Source of the DNA: Noviherbaspirillum sedimenti
Lineage (GTDB): Bacteria; Pseudomonadota; Gammaproteobacteria; Burkholderiales; Burkholderiaceae_D
Direction of reading: 5' to 3'
NCBI RefSeq assembly: GCF_003590835.1
Contig: NZ_QYUQ01000002.1
Location: forward strand, 3,534,001 to 3,598,000
Length of the DNA: 64,000 bases
Part shown: positions 1 to 10,025 of the stretch, piece by piece
Position numbering within the stretch: the first letter of the stretch is position 1
Layout of the letters: each line of letters starts with the position of its first letter
Translations under genes and position numbers: made by a program
Notes under the pieces: model-generated
Told to the model about the DNA's origin: nothing
Seen by the model: only the letters and a program-made list of their open reading frames with translations
Database searches by the model: none

Positions 1-38
1 TCTTTGCGATACCCATACACTGCAGTTGTCTCCTCCAT
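1..38 (-). CDS. Possible 5' end of a leftward gene cut by the window edge
   Basis: Reading leftward, an AAAGGAGG-type ribosome binding site (about 51-44) precedes an ATG at 38, giving a peptide that begins M-E-E-T-T-A-V-Y and runs off the window. A second ATG at 16 would also be possible. Only 12 codons are visible, so no family can be named. A rightward terminator lies directly behind it at 64-90, which would fit a rightward gene ending here instead, so the reading is uncertain. Confidence 0.25.
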   Translation of the reverse strand, partial: MEETTAVYGYRK

Positions 39-63
39 GTCTCCTCCTTTGATATGGATTCTG

Positions 64-90
64 GCCCGCACAATTTGCGGGCTTTTTTTT
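64..90 (+). terminator. Rho-independent terminator
   Basis: A perfect 7-bp GC-rich stem (GCCCGCA / TGCGGGC, loop CAATT) is followed by eight T residues. The orientation terminates rightward transcription entering from outside the window and insulates the metH promoter. Confidence 0.8.
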
Positions 91-140
91 GCCTTTTTTT
101 CTGTTTCCGCGCCCCACAGCGCCAGGAACGCGCCACCGTC

Positions 141-169
141 TTACATCAGGCCTTGTTCCGGCGTATAAT
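141..169 (+). promoter_or_regulatory. Sigma-70 type promoter upstream of metH
   Basis: TTACAT (141-146) and a perfect TATAAT (164-169) are separated by 17 bp. Transcription would start near 176, leaving a leader of about 200 nt before the metH start codon at 379. No other rightward gene lies in between. Confidence 0.7.
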
Positions 170-175
170 TTTTGT

Positions 176-378
176 AGCGCCGATTTGATTAAGCCAGTCA
201 AACCCAGCTTGCGGGCGCCGGGGTAGAGTCCCACTATAAATACTGCTAAAGCGGCCCAGGCATGAACCCGGACCCGCATTGCAGGCCGGGTTTTTTATTT
301 TATAATTTTATAAATTGTGGGAAAGAGTTTGCGAGGCGCCGCCGTGCGCCGAGTTACTCTGTCCCCAACTGACCAGAC
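176..378 (+). other. Long 5' leader of metH, possible attenuator
   Basis: This stretch between the promoter and metH has no convincing ORF. It contains a short GGG/CCC hairpin around 219-232 and a strong terminator-like hairpin at 265-296. A leader ending in a terminator before a biosynthetic gene fits a riboswitch/attenuator or a separate small RNA. I looked for the SAH-riboswitch core (GAGGAGCGCTGC and its partners) and for a B12 box and found neither, so the class is unknown. Confidence 0.45.
265..296 (+). terminator. Terminator-like hairpin inside the metH leader
   Basis: AACCCGG (265-271) pairs with CCGGGTT (286-292) around a 14-nt loop and runs into six T residues. It sits about 90 nt downstream of the predicted transcription start and 83 nt upstream of the metH ATG, so full-length metH mRNA must read through it. 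Confidence 0.6.
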
Positions 379-4134
<3,756 letters not shown>

Positions 4135-4407
4135 TCAAATTCCCATGCGTTCCAGGGTAAGGCCGAGCTCGCGCAGTGCCACTTCCAGCTGCGGGTGTCG
4201 GGCTGCGAAGCGGGCCGCCAATTGTTGCGCGCGGCCTGCCAGGCTATCCTCATCCGGACTCGCCGGCGTTTCCTGTTGCAGCAACTGGTTGATGTCGCTA
4301 TCGAGTACCTGCAGCAGGTCCTTGAGTTCGGCATCGACCTCCGCGCCGGCCGATTCAAGATGGCGATGCAAATCCTGCAGCGTGGATTTCAGTTGTTCGT
4401 TGCTCAT
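4135..4407 (-). CDS. DUF4404 family protein
   Basis: A small 90-aa acidic, largely helical protein with heptad-like leucines (residues 6-45), matching by overall pattern the DUF4404 family of proteobacteria. It has no signal peptide or membrane segment and is probably a cytosolic coiled-coil protein of unknown role. It lies 36 bp downstream of the YafJ-type amidotransferase on the same strand and is probably cotranscribed. The stop codon directly touches the metH stop. Family assignment is by recognition of the sequence pattern; no function is implied. Confidence 0.75.
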   Translation of the reverse strand: MSNEQLKSTLQDLHRHLESAGAEVDAELKDLLQVLDSDINQLLQQETPASPDEDSLAGRAQQLAARFAARHPQLEVALRELGLTLERMGI

Positions 4408-4443
4408 GGCAGCTCCTTGTAGTGGTGGCCGGGGCCGATACGC

Positions 4444-5214
4444 TCAGGGCGCGATCGGCTGGCCGTCGACGAATACTTTGAATTCGCCAGGTTGAAACGC
4501 AGTCCAGCGTTCATTGGCGGTCAACGGTTCTGTCACGATGATGGCGACCCGGTCGTTGGGCGTCGTGACCTGGGAAAAATCGACCCGCACATCTTCATCG
4601 GACAACCTGGCTTCGGCAAACGGGTATTGGCGCACGATGAAAAACAGCCTGGTCGAACAGTGGGTAAACAAGGCGCTGCCGTCCGAGAGCATCATGTTGA
4701 AGGTGCCGTACGCGGCGATTTCGGTGGTCAACTCGCGCAATGCCGCGGTGAGCGCCGGCTGCGACGGTAAAGCGTCGCCGAAACGGCGCCGCAATTGCTG
4801 CAGGATGTAGCAAAAGGCCCATTCGCTGTCGGTGTTGCCGACCGGGCGGAAAGCGCCGTCGAGCGTCGGCGTGAAATCCTTCAAGTCGCCATTATGGGCG
4901 AATACCCAGTAGCGTCCCCACAGTTCGCGCACGAAGGGATGGCAGTTTTCCAGGGCGATATGACCGTGGGTTGCCTTGCGTATGTGGGCGATGACGTTTT
5001 TCGACTTGATCGGGTAACGCTTGATCAGCTCGGCAATCGGCGAGGCTATTGCGGCCTCGTAATCGACGAAGTGGCGTACGCCAGAGCCTTCGAAAAAGGC
5101 GATGCCCCAGCCATCCTTGTGAGCGTCGGTACGCCCGCCCCGCGTGGCGAAGCCGGTGAAGCTGAAGACGATATCGGTCGGGACATTGCAATTCATCCCC
5201 AGAAGCTGACACAT
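4444..5214 (-). CDS. Class II glutamine amidotransferase, YafJ type
   Basis: A stand-alone Ntn-type glutamine amidotransferase domain of 256 aa, the same length as E. coli YafJ. The catalytic Cys2 is exposed after removal of Met1 (M-C-Q-L-L-G). Family landmarks follow: RGG and DGWGI near residues 25-38, an H-I-R-K-A-T segment around 78, and the FAHNGDL motif near 108. No synthetase partner domain is attached, so the acceptor substrate is unknown, as for the family. It is the first gene of a two-gene leftward unit with DUF4404. An 8-bp inverted repeat lies just upstream (5228-5247). Confidence 0.9.
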   Translation of the reverse strand: MCQLLGMNCNVPTDIVFSFTGFATRGGRTDAHKDGWGIAFFEGSGVRHFVDYEAAIASPIAELIKRYPIKSKNVIAHIRKATHGHIALENCHPFVRELWGRYWVFAHNGDLKDFTPTLDGAFRPVGNTDSEWAFCYILQQLRRRFGDALPSQPALTAALRELTTEIAAYGTFNMMLSDGSALFTHCSTRLFFIVRQYPFAEARLSDEDVRVDFSQVTTPNDRVAIIVTEPLTANERWTAFQPGEFKVFVDGQPIAP

Positions 5215-5227
5215 GTTTGCGATGCAG

Positions 5228-5247
5228 GTATGAAAATGATTTCATAC
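5228..5247. promoter_or_regulatory. Palindrome upstream of the YafJ-type gene
   Basis: GTATGAAA and TTTCATAC form a perfect 8-bp inverted repeat around ATGA, ending 14 bp before the start codon at 5214. It could be an operator or a hairpin in the 5' leader. No regulator can be named. Confidence 0.35.
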
Positions 5248-5331
5248 ACTAGCACGAATGTGGCAGTTTGGTACATGGCACCTCGCTCGCCCCGCGTCCC
5301 GGCGGGCGCAATGTGCCTTGGGTCGCCGGCA

Positions 5332-5370
5332 GGCAGGCCATTGGCGGGCACACGACGCCAATGGCCTGCC
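5332..5370. terminator. Strong hairpin at the 3' end of the Fap-like operon
   Basis: A perfect 15-bp stem (5332-5346 with 5356-5370, 9-nt loop) begins 9 bp beyond the stop codon of the leftward gene ending at 5380. There is no T-tract on either strand, so it may stabilise or end the mRNA rather than act as a classical intrinsic terminator. Confidence 0.45.
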
Positions 5371-5379
5371 CGGCCCGTG

Positions 5380-6309
5380 CTAGCGCGTCCCGGCGAACTG
5401 GGTGAGAGCGTCGAACAGGGTGGATTGCAGATTCGCGCCTTTGAGCAATTCCAGACTGTTGGTGGCGGCGTTGATGATGGTCACGCTCTGGATGGTTTGA
5501 TTGTTGACGCTGTTCTGGATGAAGGTGGCACCCGCTGCTTGCGCCAGCAATCCGGGGGCAAAGGTGTTGCCGGGACCATGCTGGATCAGTGTGGCGGCGC
5601 CATTGCCCAGGTTGGTCGCCACCTGCAAGCTTGCCGCGCTTGCCTGGGCTGCCGGTGCAGCTGATGCAGTTGGCGTGGCCGGCGCCGCTGATGCAATTGG
5701 CGTGGCCGGTGCCGCTGATGCAATTGGCGTGGCCGGCGCTGCCAATGCAGTTGGCGTGGCCGGCGCAGCAATCGATGCTGAAGCGGGAGTAACCGCTGGC
5801 GTAGATGGCGCAGGTCCGGCAGTGGGCGATACAGCAGAAGATTGCTGGGCCTGGACCAGTTTGCTGGCATCCGGTATCTCGATTCTGATAGCGGTCTGCA
5901 GCGCGCCATTCAGGTTGACGACGCGTTCGATGCCAAATGAGATTTTCAAGCCGGGTGCAATGTCGAAGCCGCCACGCATCTGTTCCAGGACCGTGCTATC
6001 GACCGCGACCCAATCCTGGATCGACGACTGGGCCGATGAGTCGCTTGTCCCGGCATGGGCGACGGTGGCGCTGGCGGCATCCGGTTCGAGCGTGGCGATT
6101 CCTGAAGAATCGGCACTTGCCGCGGCAGGGTTGCCTTCAAGATGGAAGATGGCCAGGGTTTCCTGCGCCTTGTCGGCAGAGTCATCCTGGACCGTCATGC
6201 TGTGTACAGCCATCTCTTCAGTCGGATAGGCAGCACCGGGAAAGACGGCTGCGCAGCCTGACATGAAACCGACTGCGATCCATTTTTCCCTGCGTGTGTA
6301 CATTGCCAT
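5380..6309 (-). CDS. Exported Ala/Pro-repeat protein of the Fap-like locus
   Basis: A 309-aa protein I cannot assign to a named family. It starts at the second in-frame ATG (6309), which has GGAG six bases upstream; an ATG at 6321 is the alternative. A basic N-terminus and hydrophobic stretch (about 9-28) suggest a Sec signal. Residues 107-114 hold L-E-Q-M-R-G-G, a double-glycine motif with hydrophobic residues at -12, -7 and -4. A nine-residue A-P-A-T-P-(I/T)-A-S-A unit is repeated four times near 180-220. The C-terminal part carries F-I-Q-N-S and T-I-Q-S-V-T-I-I-N, resembling the ends of the two other exported proteins of the locus. It is the last gene of the leftward cluster, 59 bp after the C39 peptidase. 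Inferred role: minor fibre component or processed accessory subunit. Confidence 0.7.
   Translation of the reverse strand: MAMYTRREKWIAVGFMSGCAAVFPGAAYPTEEMAVHSMTVQDDSADKAQETLAIFHLEGNPAAASADSSGIATLEPDAASATVAHAGTSDSSAQSSIQDWVAVDSTVLEQMRGGFDIAPGLKISFGIERVVNLNGALQTAIRIEIPDASKLVQAQQSSAVSPTAGPAPSTPAVTPASASIAAPATPTALAAPATPIASAAPATPIASAAPATPTASAAPAAQASAASLQVATNLGNGAATLIQHGPGNTFAPGLLAQAAGATFIQNSVNNQTIQSVTIINAATNSLELLKGANLQSTLFDALTQFAGTR
5661..5768 (-). repeat. Four tandem 27-bp repeats
   Basis: Four near-identical 27-bp units (108 bp) encode the A-P-A-T-P-x-A-S-A repeats of the surrounding gene. The units differ at only a few bases, so copy number could change by slippage or recombination without shifting the frame. 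Confidence 0.8.
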
Positions 6310-6368
6310 GATGAACTCCATTGGTGCGAATTACATGCACAGCAGTATCGACTGTGCATGAACTCAGT

Positions 6369-7046
6369 CTAAAAGTCGGTGCTGCCGAACTTGGGCAGCG
6401 TAACGCTTTCCAGGCCCTCGCGCCGTACGCCGGCGGCCAGGGGCGCGCGAGGAGCTGCACCCCAGTCGGCAACCAGGTTGAAGCGCGCTTGTTCCTGACG
6501 ATTATGGATCACGAACAGCACCCGGTTGACCCAGCTGGCTTCAAAGCTGGCGCGCTCGACGGCACGCGTGCCGGTGGCCGGGTCGCCGATCAATACCCGC
6601 CCATCGCGCAATCCCTTGACGACCACGAAATGGTGATAGCCCTTGTCGTTGATCAGCACGATGGCCGGCAAGCCCGCTTCGACGAGTTTGTCCAGCGGCT
6701 GGGTAAAACCATCCGCGGTAAAACCGTACGCCGCCAGGTAGCGTTTCATGTCCAGCAGTGAAAACCCCTCGCGCCGTATTTTTGCCTGGTCACCGTGCTC
6801 GTACATCGTCTGGAATACCATTTCTTCGGTGACGGGAACGCCGTACTGGTGCGTCAGCAGGGTCGCTATTGCCGCCGAGCCGCAACTGAAATCGTATTGC
6901 TGGCGCAGGGTGGAACTGAAACGCGATTCCTTCATGCTGGTTACAGGCACCGAATAACCGCCACCAATGCCGGAAAAGTGCAGCTTGGCGGCATCGGCCA
7001 GGCTGGCCGCCAGCATGCCGCAGACAAAGAGTGCAAGCCGGATCAT
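6369..7046 (-). CDS. Periplasmic C39-family cysteine peptidase, FapD-like
   Basis: A 225-aa stand-alone C39 peptidase. A Sec signal peptide spans residues 1-19 (hydrophobic, ending A-D-A-A). The catalytic set is visible: Q50 before D-F-S-C55-G, H138/H139 in G-Y-H-H-F, and D155 in I-G-D-P. Unlike bacteriocin transporters it has no ABC-transporter part, so it should act after export, in the periplasm. This is the arrangement of FapD in Pseudomonas functional-amyloid operons. It starts 3 bp after the stop of the small exported protein gene (7050-7451) and is translationally linked to it. C39 enzymes cut after double glycine, and both flanking genes encode proteins with such a motif, so they are the likely substrates (inference). 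Confidence 0.85.
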   Translation of the reverse strand: MIRLALFVCGMLAASLADAAKLHFSGIGGGYSVPVTSMKESRFSSTLRQQYDFSCGSAAIATLLTHQYGVPVTEEMVFQTMYEHGDQAKIRREGFSLLDMKRYLAAYGFTADGFTQPLDKLVEAGLPAIVLINDKGYHHFVVVKGLRDGRVLIGDPATGTRAVERASFEASWVNRVLFVIHNRQEQARFNLVADWGAAPRAPLAAGVRREGLESVTLPKFGSTDF

Positions 7047-7049
7047 GGT

Positions 7050-7451
7050 TTACTGGAATTGCACGTTGACGATGGTCGAGTTCTGGATCAATACGTTCGC
7101 CCCCGAGTTCTGGATCACGATTGGCAGGCCGATCGAATGGGCGAATGCGCCATCGGCGATGGAGTTGTTGCCGGTGGAAACATTTTTGGCGGTCGCGTCC
7201 TGCAACAAGCCGTGGGATACTGCTTCGCTCTTCATTACGCTACCGCCACGATACTGGTCCAGGGAATCGGGAGCGATGCTGGCGCCCAGGCCGGCAAGCG
7301 ATTGCGGTCCGGACTCCTGAGGCGTTGAGGCTGCCGGGCTCGAACTTGCGGCAACAAGCGCACGGGGCGGAACATCTTCAGCCAGCGCGAGCGCGGGGAA
7401 TAGCAAGCCCATGGCCAACAGCGTTCTGGCGTCAAATTTGACAATTCGCAT
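7050..7451 (-). CDS. Small exported protein with double-glycine motif (FapB/FapE-like minor subunit?)
   Basis: A 133-aa exported protein. The start at 7451 follows AAGGAGAAGCAA and gives a clear signal peptide (residues 1-24, ending L-A-L-A). Residues 64-70 read L-D-Q-Y-R-G-G, with I at -12, L at -7 and Y at -4 relative to the cut expected after G70. This fits the recognition pattern of C39 peptidases, and the peptidase gene begins 3 bp downstream. The remaining 63 residues end in I-V-I-Q-N-S-G-A-N-V-L-I-Q-N-S, resembling the C-terminus of the large repeat protein. Inferred role: a minor or nucleating amyloid subunit matured by the C39 peptidase. No named family is recognised with certainty. 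Confidence 0.7.
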   Translation of the reverse strand: MRIVKFDARTLLAMGLLFPALALAEDVPPRALVAASSSPAASTPQESGPQSLAGLGASIAPDSLDQYRGGSVMKSEAVSHGLLQDATAKNVSTGNNSIADGAFAHSIGLPIVIQNSGANVLIQNSTIVNVQFQ

Positions 7452-7556
7452 TTGCTTCTCCTTGCGGGTTTCCGGTCCGGATGTGGTCGGACTGGATTCT
7501 GACAACCTGCGGACGATGGCGTGCCATGCCGTAGACATGGAGGCACACCATCGCCA

Positions 7557-7584
7557 GGATCGCGCCGCTTGCGCGGCGCGATCC
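7557..7584. other. Intercistronic hairpin between the large repeat gene and the minor-subunit genes
   Basis: A perfect 12-bp stem (GGATCGCGCCGC with its complement, loop TTGC) lies 11 bp after the stop of the 594-aa repeat protein. There is no T-tract, so partial termination or 3'-end protection is more likely than full termination. It could set a high ratio of structural protein to downstream minor proteins. Confidence 0.5.
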
Positions 7585-7594
7585 CCTTGCTGCC

Positions 7595-9379
7595 TTACTT
7601 GCCCAGGGTCAGGTTGGCCTGTACATTGACGCTTTGCTGCACCAGCGAGGCGAGGCCGGTGTTCTGGCTCACGACCATGATGCCCGCTGCGGACTGGCCG
7701 ACATTCGACATGGTGTTGGACATGTTGAAGGTGCCGGCATGCACGGCAACCTTGCCGCCGGAGCCGCCTGCGCCGCCTGCGCCGCCCGTGCCGGCACCGC
7801 CCTTGGCTGCACCGCCGGAGCCCCCGCCACCGCCTGCGCCGCCATTGCCGCCGTCACCGCCGGATGCGCTGCCATTGGAAGCGTGGGTTGTGGCGTCGCC
7901 GTTCTGGGTCGCGTTGCCAACGCTTGCGCCACCGCCGTCACCACCCGCGCCGCCGGTCGAACTGGCCGATGCGCCGTTGCCGCCGGTGCCCGTTCCGGCA
8001 GCGGCCGATGCGGTCGCGGTGCCGGTGTTGTTGCCGCTGACGGCGCCGGTGGTGCCGGTAGAGGCGGCACCGCCGCTTGCCGTTGCCGAGCCGCTTGCAT
8101 CACCGGCGGTGCTGGTGTTGCTGCCGCTGCCTGCGCCGCCCGAGTTGGCCGCGGTATTGGACGCATCACCGGTGCTGGCCGAGCCGCTGCCGGAACCTGC
8201 GCCGCCGGTGGCGCTGGCTGCGCCGCCGCTGCTGGTGGCCGAGGCATCGCCGTCCGGATGTTTGCTGATGCTCTTGCTGCCGATGCCTACGCTTGCGGCC
8301 AGCGCGCCGCCGCCCTTGCCCTTGCCGGCTGCCCAGGCGTCACCGGAGCTTGCCTTCTGTCCGGAAGCCGCCAGGCCGCCGCTGCCCTTGGCTGCGCCGG
8401 CAGCATAGCCGCCCTTGTTCTTGTCGATCGCCTTGGCATCGCCGCCAACTGCCTTGGCCTTGGCATCCGCATCGCCCGTGTACTGCTTGTTGGTCGCATA
8501 AGCATCGCCGCCATAGCCTTTGCCGCTGGCACCATCGCCGCCATATGCCTTGGCATTGCCGCCATCGCCGCCATCGCCGGCCTTGGCGCTGCCGTTCTTG
8601 GCGTCGCCAGTGTAGGCCGGGCCGGCAAGCACGCCGCCGTTCTTGGAATTGCCGCCGTCGCCGCCCTTGGCGCCATCGCCACCGTAGCCGCCATCTCCGC
8701 CGATCGCTTTGCCGCCGATACCCTTGGCGCCATCGCCGCCCTTGGCACCATTGGCATCGCCCCAGTTACTGGCTTGGTTGCCAATGCCATAAACCTTCAC
8801 GTGGCTGACTTCGCCGTGCAGTTTGCTGACAGCAATAGCCTTGTTGGTGTTGAAGGAATTGCTGAAATTGGCAGTGGCAGTCGAACCATTGTTGGCTGCG
8901 GCAGTGCCGTAACCATCGGCTTTGGCGCGGCCTTTGACAATGGTCTTGGTGTCATTGTCGTTCTTGGTGATGGTCTTGGTATCGTTGTCGTTCTTGGTGA
9001 TCGTAACGGTCTTGCTGTGATCATCGTTCTTGGTGATGGTCTTGGTATCGTTGTCGTTCTTGGTGATCGTAACGGTCTTGCTGTGATCATCGGTCTTGGT
9101 GATGGTCTTGGTATCGTTGTCGTTCTTGGTAATGGTAGTGGTCTTGGTATCGTTGTCGTTCTTGGTAATGGTAGTGGTCTTGGTGTCGTTATCGTTCTTG
9201 GTCAGCGTAACGGTCTTGGTATCGTTGTCGTTGATGGTGGCGTTGATCGCTTTGGAATTGCCGGCGGCGACGGCACCATTGTCGCTGACAGTAGTCGGGG
9301 GCGTAGCCGAGGTGGCCCATGCCTGACCGGTGAGTCCGAACGCGATTGCGAGCGAAGATGCCAGGAGAGTCTTTTTCAT
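7595..9379 (-). CDS. Large exported repeat protein, candidate amyloid/fibre subunit (FapC-like role)
   Basis: A 594-aa low-complexity exported protein. Layout: signal peptide (1-22, cut near A-W-A-T); an array of nine D-(N/D)-(D/H)-(T/S)-K-T units at about 50-149, spaced alternately 12 and 10 residues, with Thr at every second position; a segment with Asn/Ser/Ala (150-205); a Gly/Ala/Asp/Ser-rich body (about 205-545) with many G-G-D-G units; and a C-terminal conserved-looking segment with V-V-S-Q-N-T-G followed by L-V-Q-Q-S-V-N-V-Q. Alternating Thr suggests beta-strands or a beta-solenoid. It is first in the leftward cluster behind a consensus sigma-54 promoter. Position and composition suggest the major surface fibre or adhesin exported through the FapF-like pore. 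It is not a sequence copy of Pseudomonas FapC, so the role is inferred. The start is fixed by the signal peptide. Confidence 0.75.
   Translation of the reverse strand: MKKTLLASSLAIAFGLTGQAWATSATPPTTVSDNGAVAAGNSKAINATINDNDTKTVTLTKNDNDTKTTTITKNDNDTKTTTITKNDNDTKTITKTDDHSKTVTITKNDNDTKTITKNDDHSKTVTITKNDNDTKTITKNDNDTKTIVKGRAKADGYGTAAANNGSTATANFSNSFNTNKAIAVSKLHGEVSHVKVYGIGNQASNWGDANGAKGGDGAKGIGGKAIGGDGGYGGDGAKGGDGGNSKNGGVLAGPAYTGDAKNGSAKAGDGGDGGNAKAYGGDGASGKGYGGDAYATNKQYTGDADAKAKAVGGDAKAIDKNKGGYAAGAAKGSGGLAASGQKASSGDAWAAGKGKGGGALAASVGIGSKSISKHPDGDASATSSGGAASATGGAGSGSGSASTGDASNTAANSGGAGSGSNTSTAGDASGSATASGGAASTGTTGAVSGNNTGTATASAAAGTGTGGNGASASSTGGAGGDGGGASVGNATQNGDATTHASNGSASGGDGGNGGAGGGGGSGGAAKGGAGTGGAGGAGGSGGKVAVHAGTFNMSNTMSNVGQSAAGIMVVSQNTGLASLVQQSVNVQANLTLGK
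8933..9232 (-). repeat. Tandem repeat array encoding D-N-D-T-K-T units
   Basis: About 300 bp of in-frame tandem repeats. The first copies have a 36-bp period (12 aa); later ones form a 66-bp higher-order unit (22 aa = 12 + 10) that carries a D-D-H-S-K-T variant. Near identity at the DNA level shows recent duplication. It is coding sequence and not a CRISPR array. Confidence 0.85.
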
Positions 9380-10025
9380 GATTGTGCCTTTACAAAAATT
9401 ATCGAAGGTTGATCAATATCCGACAGGGCTTGGCAGAACTCACCAATCCGTTCACCTGCATTGCAAATGTGGTGCCAACGTATGAGTAGTGCCATTAAGT
9501 CATTGAAAAACCGGAAGTTACGAGGCGCAGGCGGCAGTAGATCGCTGTATTGCGCACGGCAGTCGTGGCATGTCCGTGCAAGATATGTAACGCATCTGAT
9601 ACAGCAGTAGGTAAGTCCATGTTATCCATGATTACTCCAGGCATGAGCTTGTCTGGAAATTTCAATTAATTCAAAAACATAAGAGAAACTCTTCGTATTC
9701 TTGCGCAATTATCTGCACTGTAAAGATTGTGTTACATGAGGCCGCCACAAAGCTGAAATACGGCCTGTGCCGCAGGATCATCCATGGGAGTGAAGTGCAT
9801 GCATCGATGTACTGTCATATTTCGATACAGAGGCCGGATTTCATGCTTCGCAAAATCCGCGTGCCGTTGAGGTACTTGTGCGAAATCAAGATGGAATATG
9901 CATGCTTAACGAAAAATGTGGCATTCCATCACCAACTTGAGTGTCCCATGACGAATGTCCATGCAGTCGCACGCCAGCACCGCCGGCCTGCGCGGAAAGT
10001 GACCAGCCTGGTCCGAGAAGGCAAA
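9380..10025. other. Divergent intergenic region of the Fap-like locus
   Basis: About 650 bp between the divergent repeat-protein and barrel genes. It holds the leftward sigma-54 promoter (9462-9477). The reading frame of the barrel gene stays open upstream to 9729, but that part lacks a signal peptide or family pattern and is treated as non-coding. No convincing sigma-54 promoter faces right; the nearest look-alike (9566-9580) has the wrong spacing. Confidence 0.6.
9462..9477 (-). promoter_or_regulatory. Sigma-54 (-24/-12) promoter of the Fap-like operon
   Basis: Read leftward the sequence is TGGCAC-N5-TTGCA with the exact GG-N10-GC spacing of RpoN promoters. Transcription would begin near 9450, about 70 nt before the start codon at 9379. 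A sigma-54 activator with an intact GAFTGA loop is encoded 2 kb away (11448-12869). Confidence 0.8.

Noticed and set aside
170..378. SAH or cobalamin riboswitch before metH
   Set aside because: The GAGGAGCGCTGC core and partner segments of SAH riboswitches and the B12 box are not present; the leader is kept as unclassified.
5275..5290. Rightward sigma-54-like match TGGCAC-N5-TCGC
   Set aside because: Spacing is right, but it points into the 3' ends of leftward genes with no rightward gene to serve; probably chance.
8933..9232. CRISPR-like regular repeats
   Set aside because: The repeats are in-frame coding units without unique spacers and no cas genes are near.
7634..9412. 592-aa open frame on the plus strand
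   Set aside because: It is the complementary shadow of the Gly/Ala-rich repeat gene; its long Ala/Gly/Val composition is an artefact of GC-rich codons.
9566..9580. Rightward sigma-54-like TGGCA...TGC before the barrel gene
   Set aside because: Only nine bases lie between GG and GC instead of ten, which RpoN promoters rarely tolerate.
9729..10025. N-terminal extension of the FapF-like gene
   Set aside because: The extension has no signal peptide, while the ATG at 10026 has a ribosome binding site and a clear signal sequence.
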